Shown here one piece after another: positions 16,109 to 24,718 of a stretch of DNA of 64,000 bases. Position 1 is the first letter of the stretch. The number at the start of each line of letters is the position of its first letter. Under the pieces are notes generated by a model, which saw nothing but the letters and a program-made list of their open reading frames with translations, was not told the DNA's origin and did no database searches. The stretch spans positions 3,243,001 to 3,307,000 of the forward strand of contig NZ_JAUSZF010000001.1 in NCBI RefSeq assembly GCF_030817315.1, written 5' to 3'. The translations under genes and the position numbers were made by a program. This DNA comes from Sphingomonas faeni. Lineage in GTDB: Bacteria; Pseudomonadota; Alphaproteobacteria; Sphingomonadales; Sphingomonadaceae.

Positions 16109-16624
16109 ATGACTATCGGCACGAACGACGAACCCGATACCGCACTCCTGGGACGCGTCTTCCGCCGTCTAAGACTGCATCGGAGGCTAAGCGTCGCGCA
16201 GGTGGCCGAGGCCTTGGACATGCCCGCGCGGACGTATGCCAATCTGGAAGCCGGCAATGCAAGGATCCATTACGACCGGATCAAACGCTTCGCGGCCTAC
16301 GCGAACGTGGACCCGGTTGCGATGCAGGCGAGTACGATGTTCAACTCCGAAGGCATGGCGTTAGCATGCTGCGACAACAAGCTGATGATGATCAATCTGC
16401 TTGCCATGGAGGAACTCTTCGACGAGCTCGGGACCGGTATCGGCGACCTCGAGCCGCGGACCATCATCGCTGGTTTCGATCAGCTCAAGGAAGGGTTAAT
16501 CGCCGCCGCGCGCAAACCCGACCCCTTTGCAGAAGGGTGGCTTACCTCGAAGCGCAACTCGGTCGTAGCCCTCAGCATATCCATAAAGAACCTTCTGCAG
16601 GGCAGGAAGCGGACCGACGTGTAG
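16109..16624 (+). CDS. XRE-family helix-turn-helix regulator, divergent from lasso operon
   Basis: This is a 171-residue DNA-binding protein. The XRE HTH spans about residues 17-70, with the readable helix pair 'LSVAQVAEALDMPARTYANLEAGNARIHYDRIKRFAAY'. The remaining 100 residues contain a leucine/methionine-rich helical segment (KLMMINLLAMEELFDEL) with no family I recognise. It may be a dimerisation domain. The ATG at 16109 follows GGAAGG by about 7 nt; an ATG at 16088 is in frame but lacks a site. The gene is divergent from the lasso precursor, with 318 bp between starts. It is therefore a natural candidate to control lasso expression or itself, but that is inference from position. Confidence 0.78.
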   Translation: MTIGTNDEPDTALLGRVFRRLRLHRRLSVAQVAEALDMPARTYANLEAGNARIHYDRIKRFAAYANVDPVAMQASTMFNSEGMALACCDNKLMMINLLAMEELFDELGTGIGDLEPRTIIAGFDQLKEGLIAAARKPDPFAEGWLTSKRNSVVALSISIKNLLQGRKRTDV

Positions 16625-16758
16625 TGCTGGCGACTCACTTGCACGCATCCACCGTGCTCCGTGGATCTTTGGCGAACCTTATCGCCGAGCCACCGTCGCC
16701 CATGGGATCACCACGGCCCAATCAGCGAGCTGTCCCACCAAGGTGCACATCGAGGAGA

Positions 16759-17925
16759 CTACCAGCCCACGGCCTTCGAAATCGTCGAAGCCGGCGCCGG
16801 TGCTGGCGCGCTTGAACCGATTCCGCCCCCGGCACGCTTGACGTGGTACAGCGTCGCATCGGCGGCCTTGATGAGCGTGTCTAGCGATACGCTCATGGGG
16901 GGAGACGTGGCGTAGCCGAGGCTGACACCGACCTCGATGGATCTGCCGTCGATCGAATAGGGCGCGGAGATAACGCGGACCAGGCGGCGTGCGAAGATCT
17001 GCGCCTCCTCTGCGCGAGCAATGCCTGCTTGCACGACGATGAACTCGTCTCCGCCAATGCGAGCAGCGATATCTCCGTCGCGGACGGTCGCTGCAATACG
17101 CGCTGCGAGCTGACGCAACAGGGCGTCGCCGACGGGATGGCCGAAGCGATCGTTGACGGGCTTGAACCGATCCAAATCAAGGCAGTGGACGGCAACCATG
17201 GGCACTTCGCCATGGTTACGAACCACCTCGTCGAATGCCTCTCGAAGGCCAAAGCGGTTCGCCAGACTTGTCAGCGGGTCGTGCCGCGCGACGAGCGTCA
17301 TCTCGTTGCGCAACGCAATTTGCTCTCGCTCTCGTCGATAAGCGTACCGAATGGTTTCCAAGCTGCCGGCGAGAAACGCCAGAAACATTGCGGCGAGCAT
17401 CAGGCGGCCGACGCCGCCGTCCAGCGCCGCGGTCAGCGCAATCGGTGCCGCAGCAAGCGTTACAGCTGCGCTACAGATCCGTGGTCGGACATACCCCCTT
17501 GCGACAGCACCGGAGCAGAAGCCGAACAGCATGCTCGTCGCGAGCATCTGCGGAATCGGCGCCGACTGTGCGAAGCAGATTGCGCCGAGCAAGGCCAGCG
17601 CTCCAGCGAACGACAGAGTCGAAATGCCTAGTCTGAACTGCCACGCGGCGCTGACGTCGCGGTCTTCACGGCGTAGCTCAGTCTGCCGACGGTAGGCGAC
17701 GATGACGCCGAGCCGGCCAACGGATGAAGCCATTCCGGCCGCCACCGCCATCCAGGGCAAATATCCGCCGATTTCCAGCGCGCAGTAGATGCCAACGGCG
17801 GCGAAGATCGAGGACATGATGGCTGCAGGTACCAGCGTCGTGAACGAAGCAGCGACCAGTTCCACGTAGACCGCGGTCGGCTCAGGTTCGCCTCGTCTAA
17901 AATGCCGCATCCACCCGTTTAACAC
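16759..17925 (-). CDS. membrane diguanylate cyclase (GGDEF)
   Basis: This 388-residue protein should make cyclic di-GMP from two GTP. The N-terminal half has about five to six hydrophobic helices (about residues 28-190), a membrane sensor region without a recognised ligand domain. The GGDEF domain covers about 205-375, with an intact active site GGDEF at 291-295. An RxxD inhibitory site (R282-D285) lies five residues before it, so product feedback is expected. 'HDPLTSLANRFGLREAF' and 'LDLDRFKPVNDRFGHPVGDALL' are typical of the fold. No EAL domain is present. The annotated start is a GTG; an ATG at 17910 is an alternative. It lies 134 bp after the XRE gene's end, on the other strand, with no obvious functional partner. 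Confidence 0.9.
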   Translation of the reverse strand: MLNGWMRHFRRGEPEPTAVYVELVAASFTTLVPAAIMSSIFAAVGIYCALEIGGYLPWMAVAAGMASSVGRLGVIVAYRRQTELRREDRDVSAAWQFRLGISTLSFAGALALLGAICFAQSAPIPQMLATSMLFGFCSGAVARGYVRPRICSAAVTLAAAPIALTAALDGGVGRLMLAAMFLAFLAGSLETIRYAYRREREQIALRNEMTLVARHDPLTSLANRFGLREAFDEVVRNHGEVPMVAVHCLDLDRFKPVNDRFGHPVGDALLRQLAARIAATVRDGDIAARIGGDEFIVVQAGIARAEEAQIFARRLVRVISAPYSIDGRSIEVGVSLGYATSPPMSVSLDTLIKAADATLYHVKRAGGGIGSSAPAPAPASTISKAVGW

Positions 17926-18141
17926 GTTCAGCGGACGGAAAGGTTAATGACCAGGGACCCATGCGCGTCCGGCGACCTGGCGGAATTGCCGGACTCTCGA
18001 CCCCTCTCGGTATCTCGACGGTGGGGCGGCACGGATAGGGGCCTACCAGCATGGAGCGAGCTTCGCTGCCACCGCCCGATGATATAGGAGGGGGCGATCG
18101 CGCTACGCAAACCGAAGTCGTGGTTCGGCCTACAGATGGTC

Positions 18142-18169
18142 GACGCCGGCGAATTTCGCCGCCGGCGTC
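18142..18169 (-). terminator. strong hairpin downstream of HU gene
   Basis: GACGCCGGCG and CGCCGGCGTC form a perfect 10-bp stem with an 8-nt loop, 7 nt beyond the stop codon of the HU gene. There is no clear T-tract on the minus strand. It may act as a terminator or only as a 3'-end stabiliser. Confidence 0.5.
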
Positions 18170-18175
18170 TGCATC

Positions 18176-18445
18176 CTACAGCTTGTCCTTCAGACCCTTT
18201 GCGGGCGTGAACGTGACCTTCTTGGATGCCGCAATAGTGATTGCCTCGCCGGTTCCCGGGTTGCGGCCTTCACGCTCGGGACGGTCCTTGACCGTGAACT
18301 TCCCAAATCCCGGAACGGCCACTTCGTCGCCTTTCGCGACGGCTTCCGCAATCTGCGCGAATACCGCGGAAACCGCAGCCTTCGCGTCCGTCTCGCTAGT
18401 ACCTGTGACGCCTGCCACGCCCTTAACCAGTTCAGCGATGTTCAT
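18176..18445 (-). CDS. hup: HU-family DNA-binding protein
   Basis: This histone-like nucleoid protein of 89 residues is the normal length for HU. The family signature is clear: 'GFGKFTVKDRPEREGRNPGTGEAI' in the beta arm, with the Pro that intercalates in DNA in RNPGTG. The N-terminal helices ('MNIAELVKGVAGVTGTSETDAKAAVSAVFAQIAEAV') form the dimer body. HU bends and compacts DNA as a homo- or heterodimer. A GC-rich hairpin follows the stop, so it is probably a single-gene transcript. I cannot tell HU-alpha from HU-beta types; the gene symbol is generic. Confidence 0.93.
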   Translation of the reverse strand: MNIAELVKGVAGVTGTSETDAKAAVSAVFAQIAEAVAKGDEVAVPGFGKFTVKDRPEREGRNPGTGEAITIAASKKVTFTPAKGLKDKL

Positions 18446-18764
18446 TGCGGTCGTGCTCCTTGGAATTGAAGGGGCACCTTAGCGAGCGCGGGTAACGAAA
18501 CCAAACTTCCGTTCGTCGAGTGACCGCGACGGCTTCGCGATGGCACCGCTTTATGTCAGACATGGTATCCATGATGCGACGGAGCCAAAGGGCTTCAGGT
18601 CGTTCTCGTTCGGCCCCTTCTTGCCAAGGGCGTTGCGCTGGAAAAAAATGCGGTATTCCCGCTACGATCTCCGGGTTTCCGCGCCGGAACTCTGCTTCCG
18701 GTACCGCCATGACCCTTTCACATCGCAGTGCCACACCGTCGCCATTGAGCAAGGAAAAGTCATC

Positions 18765-20057
18765 GTGCGACCAGTCGGTGCGGTAGAACCTGAACGGAGA
18801 TTACGTGGTAGCCGCGGGCTGCTGCGGATCTTTGGTGCCACGACCGCGGCCAAGAGCGCCATATGGGCGCTTACCGATCTTCTGTTGGGTGCATTACTGC
18901 GCCGCTTCACGGATTTGAACGGTCCGACCATCGCCCTCGTCCTGTGCGCACTGCTGCTTGTCGGAGCCGGAGCCGATCTCCTCGTCGGCTTCCTGCTCGC
19001 GCGGTGGAATGAACTTGAAGACGGTGGCTGCGATGCAGCTTACGGGGGCGGTGGCGACGAGCGCGCTTCTGCTCATGCAATTCATCGTCTCGATCGAACG
19101 GCCACTGTGCCTCGTCGGTGTGGCGGTGTCATTCCGGATTGCCTATGCCGCGTTCGATGTTCCGCTGACCACGCTCACGTCGCTCCTTCCTTGCAGCGAA
19201 GCGGAAAGAGAACGCTATGTCCGCGTCCGCATGGCGGCGAGCGCCTTCAGCCGTCTGCTGATCACGGGGTTGAACGCCTATCTCGCCTTCTGGTCCACTG
19301 AGAGCTTTGCAACCTTCGGAATGGCGGGTCTCGGAATGCTGTGCATCGCCATGATACTGTGCGCCGGGACCTTGCGTTTGAAGGTGAGGGGGATGACGCC
19401 GGAATTGCACGACGTGCCCCGATACCGTTCCGATGCGCTGGAGGGGGCCCTGCCGTCCGGAAGGCTGATGCCGCTTCTCGTAGCCTTTCTCGTCGCTGTG
19501 GCTATCGTGCCTACGCTCAGCAGACTCCTAGTGTACGTCGGTATCGACGGAGAAACGCCCGACGGTGCCCTACTGCTGTGCGCCTTCTCCGTCGGTTCCG
19601 TGATCGGGCCAGTCGCGCTGACCCCGACGAGACGTGCGTTGAAGAACTACGATCCGATGATGGTAGTTGCCGCCGCGGGATCCCTCTCGGCGCTCATCCT
19701 GGGTGCCGCGATAATAAGCGATGCTTTGACCGCTATGGTCGTTGGTGCGCTATTGCACGGCTTGGCATTGGGCATGGTGGGCACCTTGCTGTGGAACCGC
19801 GCCGCGAGCCTGACGGCGTCCGGAAGCGAACGGAAGTACAGCATGGTCTCGGTGCAGTCACCGCCTGCTCGCAGGTCTCGGTTGCGATCGGCACGCTCGC
19901 TCTGGGACCATTCATCGACGCGATCGTACGGGCGGATGGATCATTGGTCCTGACCGCTTCGGCGATCTCCTGCATCGGCGCGGTGATGCTGACACGGTTC
20001 GGATATAAGCAGGAAGAAACACGAAGAACCCTTGATGATGTTTCAAAGTTGCCGTGA
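18765..20057 (+). pseudogene. MFS transporter interrupted by two frameshifts
   Basis: Consecutive pieces of one 12-helix transporter lie in alternating frames. Piece one (from a GTG at 18765 with AAGGAAA upstream, to about 19010) gives 'GLLRIFGATTAAKSAIWALTDLLLGALL'. Piece two (about 19015-19845) gives 'LKTVAAMQLTGAVATSALLLMQF' and 'FRIAYAAFDVPLTTLTSLLP', typical of MFS/GPH carriers. Piece three (about 19850-20057) gives 'SVAIGTLALGPFIDAIVRADGSLVL' and a basic tail. The first shift is +1 and the second -1, so the reading frame is restored. The intended protein would be about 430 residues. Either the gene has decayed or the sequence has two single-base errors. The substrate is unknown. Confidence 0.7.
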
Positions 20058-20342
20058 TGGGATGCATCGGTGCCGCCGGGCTCCTTTAGACCGCGGCATC
20101 GACGGTCTGCATTCGCCTATTAGTCTGCGTCGAAAGCTTGTGAACCGCCTGGGTTCAACTGTTCGGATGCGGTAGAGAGTTTATGTCAAAGCGAACGCTT
20201 TGCCGCATTCCGCACCAACGAGAAAGTTATGCATTCGAGTTTCCGATTTATCGTGTCGACTGATAGAGTTGGAACGGTGACCGATGCCATTCCTCTACGA
20301 TGGAACCCGGCCAACGGCATTTTCGAACATTAGCGGACGTCG
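20058..20342. other. intergenic region upstream of sensor kinase
   Basis: No gene is apparent. This should contain the promoter for the sensor kinase at 20343. No copy of the GTTGTNNNACAAC element found elsewhere in the polysaccharide region is present here. Confidence 0.5.
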
Positions 20343-23300
20343 ATGAACGAAGGGACAGATCAAAGCCGGCAGTGGCGTTCGGTAGCGAACGTGTCCTGTT
20401 CTATGGTCTTCGCGCTCATCTTCCTGCTCGGTGGGTACTCGACGGTTACCAAGGCCGATGCGCAACCGCAAATCACCCACAGCAGTTGGACCACGGCCGA
20501 CGGAGTTCCCGGCATGGTATCCGCTCTGGCTCAGACACCGGACGGGTATCTGTGGCTCGGCACATATGAAGGCCTCTACCGTTTCGATGGCGTCACCTTC
20601 GAAAGGATACCTCCTGCGACCGGTCATCCTTCGGGGGCGATCCCCGTCACGGCGGTCTTCGTTACCCGTAATGGCAAACTGTTCGTAGGATATGCTGGCC
20701 GAGGTGGCGTCGAGGTCTATAGGAACGGACACTTGATACGTGCCTCAATGCCCAGCGCCCCGGGCGAGGTCACCAGCTTCGCCGAAGACGGCGACGGCGC
20801 GATATTCGCCATCGGCGGCCGAGAGCCCGGTGCGCTGTATCGTCTCTGGCGAGGCAGCTGGCAGCGTCTGGGACAGAACTGGGGACTTCCTTCCGAAACG
20901 ATCTGGTCCGTGTTCGTGGCTAAGGATGGCACCGTCTGGGTCGCCACCGCGAAGCACCTCTTCTTCCTGAGATCAGGCGCGTTCCGGTTCGAAGATACCG
21001 GCGAGAAACTGACGGACGGGGCGGGGTTCGCCCAGGACCGCCGGGGCGACATCTGGATTTCAGGCCCCTTCGGAACCCGCATGGTCGCCGACTATCCGCA
21101 TGGACATCGCCGTCCACGCAAGCCGGTCTTCTATTCCGCGCTGGCTCCGGTCAGCCGCGTCGCCTTGCTGTTCGCTCGCGACGGAGCCCTGTGGGGATCG
21201 ACCTACACCGATGGGCTGTTCCGGATCGACTCACCGGGGCGCACACAGCCGGGGCGCGCGGCGATCCAACGTTTTCGTACCAACGACGGCATGACGTCCA
21301 ACCAGGCCGTCGCGATCCTGCAGGACCGCGAGAACAACATCTGGGCGGCCACGGAGAACGGCCTCGATCAATTCCGTAAGGCCGATGTCGAACAGGTCAG
21401 GCTGCCGCCGCAGACGTCTCCGCGCGGCTACAAGATGGCCGTCGACCCGAGCGGCGCGATCTACGTCGCCAGCGGGAAGACGCTCTACCGCACCGATGCG
21501 GGCGGGGACCCCGTTGCCGTGACGGCCGCGAAGCAGCCGAGTGCACTCTGCTCAGACCCTTCCGGCGGGATCTGGATGGCCGTGGCCCGTCGTATGATAA
21601 GGTTTCGCGGCGGGCGTATGATAGTCAACGAGGTCGTTCCGGGACCCGAGCCCGTCACGGGGTGTGGCGTCGATCGCTCAGGCCGGCTCTGGCTCGCGCA
21701 ACCGAATGCCGGAGTTCTCGTTCTCGATCGCGGCACGTGGCGGCGCTTTGCGCTTCCTCGGATGGGGCAACGTCCGAAGGACATCATCATCGACCGTGCG
21801 GGAAACCCGGTCGTGATGTTCAGCAACCGTGCCCTGCTGCTCGTCTCCGCCGACGGTGCCGCCCGGTATCTGGACGGTGACACCATCGGCGTGAGCGGAC
21901 TGACCGGCGTGTTCCCGATGGATTTCGGTCTGCTGGTCGCGGGCGGTACGGGGATGGCCCTCTGGAACGGCCACGAGTTCCGGCGACTGTCGATAGACGA
22001 ATACCCTTGGCTGCGCGGCGTGCGAGGACTCGTGCAGACCAAGGACGGCGAAACCTGGATGCTCAACAACAAGGGCGTCCATCGTGTCGCTTCGGCTCGG
22101 TTCGAAGCGGCGTTCGATCACCCCCATACCGCCCTGCCGCACCTCACCCTCGGACCAGAGGACGGTCTGTCCAGCCACCCGACGGGCGAGGAGGGCGCTC
22201 AGGCCGCCGTCGCCGAGGATGGGAGGATCTGGTTCATGACCCGGCAGAACGCCGTTCGCGTCGACCCGCGGAGATTGATCTCGAATCCGCGGCCACCCAG
22301 CGTCCTCATCCGCGGCCTGACCGCAAACGGCCGCCGATATCCGGATCCGCGATCGGTCGATCTGCCCGCGGGAACCCGGAACCTGTCGATCAGCTATACG
22401 GCTTTGAGCCTGTCCGTGCCGAGCCGCGTCCGTTTCCGTTACAAGTTGGCGGGAGTCGATGCCGATTGGGTGGATCCCGGTTCCCGAAGAGAGGCATTCT
22501 ACACGAATCTAGGTCCGGGCAGCTACCGGTTCAGGGTGATCGCCTCGAACGACAAGGGCATCTGGAACAGGCAGGGCGTCGAACTCAGGATAATGATCCC
22601 GCCTACCTTCCTGCAGTCCGCCCTGTTCCAGGTCTTGTGCTTCATCCTCGCCGCCCTTCTACTCTGGTTCTTGCTGGATTTGCGGGTTCGCAACCTCACG
22701 CGCCGAATGCGCATCCGGGTGGCCGAGCGTACCAATGAACGGGAGCGGATCGCGCGGGAGCTGCACGACACGCTTCTGCAAGGCATCCACGGCCTGATGC
22801 TGCGGTTTCATATCGCCGCGCAGTCGGTGGGCGACGACCGTGTCAGACGTGAACTTGAAGATGCCATGAATCTTGCGGACGACGTGCTGATCGATGGTCG
22901 TGACCGGGTTAGCGCTCTCCGGGCGGTCGACTCCAGCGATTTGGAAGGAATCGTCCTCGCTCTCATAGAACGGCAGGACTTCCCGCCCGACGTCAGGATC
23001 AACTTCACGATCAAGGGTAGGGTCCGGTCCGTGGAACACGATGTCGTCGCCGAGGTAGGCGGCATCGTCGGCGAGGCGCTCTTCAACATCCGTCGTCACG
23101 CGAGCGCTTCGGCCGTCACGGTCGCTCTCACGTTCAATCGGTTCAGCATGACGCTCTCGATCCGGGACGATGGCGTCGGAATACCGGAGGACGTCCTGAA
23201 GGCCGGAGGTCGATCAGGCCACTTTGGTCTGATAGGAATGCGGGAGCGGGCGAAGCAACTCGGTGCCAGGCTCTGGATCCGTTCGGGGGTCTGGAAGGGA

Positions 23301-23369
23301 ACCGAGGTCCGCTTGATCATCCCCGCACTCGTCGTGAGTTCGCGCTCGAAGCCGATCGCGCCCGTTTAG
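20343..23369 (+). CDS. periplasmic-propeller sensor histidine kinase (Reg_prop / Y_Y_Y / HisKA_3)
   Basis: This is a 1008-residue two-component sensor of the type that often controls polysaccharide loci. An N-terminal membrane anchor or signal (about 18-38) precedes two beta-propellers built of 'DG..WLGT..GLYRFDG'-like repeats (about 45-640; for example 'TPDGYLWLGTYEGLYRFDG', 'DRENNIWAATENGLDQF'). The Y_Y_Y immunoglobulin-like domain is at about 680-745 ('FRYKLAGVDADWVDPGSRREAFYTNLGPGSYRFRV'). A membrane span follows at about 755-780. The HisKA_3 dimerisation helix holds the phosphorylated His at about 808 (ARELHDTLLQG). The ATPase domain (about 895-995) has 'NIRRHA', 'DDGVGIP' and 'GLIGMRERA'. 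The partner should be a NarL/LuxR-type regulator, but none is adjacent. Position suggests it senses oligosaccharides for the genes to its right. Confidence 0.88.
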   Translation: MNEGTDQSRQWRSVANVSCSMVFALIFLLGGYSTVTKADAQPQITHSSWTTADGVPGMVSALAQTPDGYLWLGTYEGLYRFDGVTFERIPPATGHPSGAIPVTAVFVTRNGKLFVGYAGRGGVEVYRNGHLIRASMPSAPGEVTSFAEDGDGAIFAIGGREPGALYRLWRGSWQRLGQNWGLPSETIWSVFVAKDGTVWVATAKHLFFLRSGAFRFEDTGEKLTDGAGFAQDRRGDIWISGPFGTRMVADYPHGHRRPRKPVFYSALAPVSRVALLFARDGALWGSTYTDGLFRIDSPGRTQPGRAAIQRFRTNDGMTSNQAVAILQDRENNIWAATENGLDQFRKADVEQVRLPPQTSPRGYKMAVDPSGAIYVASGKTLYRTDAGGDPVAVTAAKQPSALCSDPSGGIWMAVARRMIRFRGGRMIVNEVVPGPEPVTGCGVDRSGRLWLAQPNAGVLVLDRGTWRRFALPRMGQRPKDIIIDRAGNPVVMFSNRALLLVSADGAARYLDGDTIGVSGLTGVFPMDFGLLVAGGTGMALWNGHEFRRLSIDEYPWLRGVRGLVQTKDGETWMLNNKGVHRVASARFEAAFDHPHTALPHLTLGPEDGLSSHPTGEEGAQAAVAEDGRIWFMTRQNAVRVDPRRLISNPRPPSVLIRGLTANGRRYPDPRSVDLPAGTRNLSISYTALSLSVPSRVRFRYKLAGVDADWVDPGSRREAFYTNLGPGSYRFRVIASNDKGIWNRQGVELRIMIPPTFLQSALFQVLCFILAALLLWFLLDLRVRNLTRRMRIRVAERTNERERIARELHDTLLQGIHGLMLRFHIAAQSVGDDRVRRELEDAMNLADDVLIDGRDRVSALRAVDSSDLEGIVLALIERQDFPPDVRINFTIKGRVRSVEHDVVAEVGGIVGEALFNIRRHASASAVTVALTFNRFSMTLSIRDDGVGIPEDVLKAGGRSGHFGLIGMRERAKQLGARLWIRSGVWKGTEVRLIIPALVVSSRSKPIAPV

Positions 23370-23910
23370 ACAGGCGCCGGAGTTGTCTGACACGCTGAGG
23401 GCGCAAGGAGATTGGCTAGGCCGTATCTGTCGGCCGCAGAGTGCGATGGCACTTGGCTGGGTGATCGACAGCCTGCCCGAAGCCACCGACGTGATCGAGA
23501 TCGACCAGGCCCGCGCTCGGCCGGGACGTCGGCGGCACCCGCTCGTCACGTGCCCAGGATCCAAAACTGAAAGCCATGACCGACCGACGCGGCTATGTCC
23601 TGTGCGACGTCGGCCGTGCGTTATGGCGGGATCTCCTGATACCGGACACAATACTGGACACGCGGCGGGGCCCTCTCGCCCATGCCAGCTTTACCTCGGA
23701 AAGAGGGCCCGGCCTGCACAGCGCGTGATCGAATGCCGGTTGAGGTTGCAGGTATCTTACGCTTGCGGCGAAGGACAGCGAACGCGAGCGGGCCTGTCGC
23801 GCTGCCGGGAGGTGCCGGCTCTTGTCTACCGGGGCCGCCACCCGCTCAAGCAGCGTCCTTGCCGGCATGGCTCAGCACTCGCCGACGGGTGGGGCACACC
23901 CTGGCGTTCG
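23370..23910. other. unassigned intergenic stretch
   Basis: Overlapping ORFs of 90-180 codons exist on both strands, but none shows a motif, a ribosome binding site or family resemblance. No response-regulator receiver or HTH, which would be expected next to the kinase, can be read here. It may contain decayed sequence. Confidence 0.45.
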
Positions 23911-24618
23911 TCACGCCCTCTTGGATAGGGCGTCGTAGCGCTCAAAACTCTTCTGCATGTGCATACGTGCCGCTCGGCGCGCCCGCGACGGGTCGCCGGC
24001 CTCGATGGCCGCGTAGATCGCCTCGTGGTCCTTGTTGATCGTCCGGGCGTAGGCCTTGTGGGCAAGGGGATCGTCAGCCTGGAGGTACAGTCTGCGTGAG
24101 GGGATCAGGCGTACGCCGAGGAACGAAGTGAAGCGCGCGAAATAATCGTTGCCCGTCGCATGGGCTATCGCGGCGTGGAACGCCGCGTCGGCCAGAACCG
24201 AACCATCAACATCCGAACTCTGCTCCATGGCGGAAAGGGCGTCGCGCATCGCGGCCAGGTGGCTGTCCGACCGCCGCTTGGCGGCGAGTTCCGCCATCTC
24301 GCTTTCGAAGCCCATCCGCATTTCAAGCAGCTTGAGCACGTCCTCGATCGCCTCGACCTCCTCGGGCGTCACCTGGAAGGCGCGATAGTTCGCGGCGTCC
24401 GCCACGAACGCTCCGGAGCCGCGGCGAGATTCCAGCAAGCCGCGGGCGGCCAAGCGTGCGAACGCCTCGCGAACCACCGTCCGGCTGACGCCGAAATCCT
24501 CGGTTATCTGCTTCTCGGTGGGGAAGCGCCCGCCAGGCAGCAACGCGCCAGACTCGATCTGACTCTCGAACTGCCGAACTAGATCGTCCGCGAGCGTGGC
24601 GGCTTTCGTCACTTTCAT
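23911..24618 (-). CDS. GntR-family regulator, FadR/FCD subfamily
   Basis: This 235-residue repressor or activator has a winged-helix domain at about 8-75 ('DLVRQFESQIESGALLPGGRFPTEKQITEDFGVSRTVVREAFARLAARGLLESRRGSGAFV', the standard GntR pattern). The all-helical FCD effector domain is at about 90-225, with histidine and aspartate ligands typical of metal and acid binding (for example DAAFHAAIAHATGNDYF, AHKAYARTINKDHEAIYAAIEAGDPSRARRAARMHM). FCD members commonly answer to sugar acids. FadR-type proteins bind palindromes of the form TNGTNNNACNA. The four GTTGTNNNACAAC sites in this region fit, so I infer this is their regulator. It lies 100 nt downstream of a receptor gene, probably in the same transcript. 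Confidence 0.88.
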   Translation of the reverse strand: MKVTKAATLADDLVRQFESQIESGALLPGGRFPTEKQITEDFGVSRTVVREAFARLAARGLLESRRGSGAFVADAANYRAFQVTPEEVEAIEDVLKLLEMRMGFESEMAELAAKRRSDSHLAAMRDALSAMEQSSDVDGSVLADAAFHAAIAHATGNDYFARFTSFLGVRLIPSRRLYLQADDPLAHKAYARTINKDHEAIYAAIEAGDPSRARRAARMHMQKSFERYDALSKRA

Positions 24619-24718
24619 TCAACTACCTTACCACCCGAAAGGGGGGGCGCCAGCCACCTCTTTCGGGGGGGGGCGACGCAATCGGCCCGCTGAGTTCGGG
24701 CCGTCGCCAACGTTGCGC

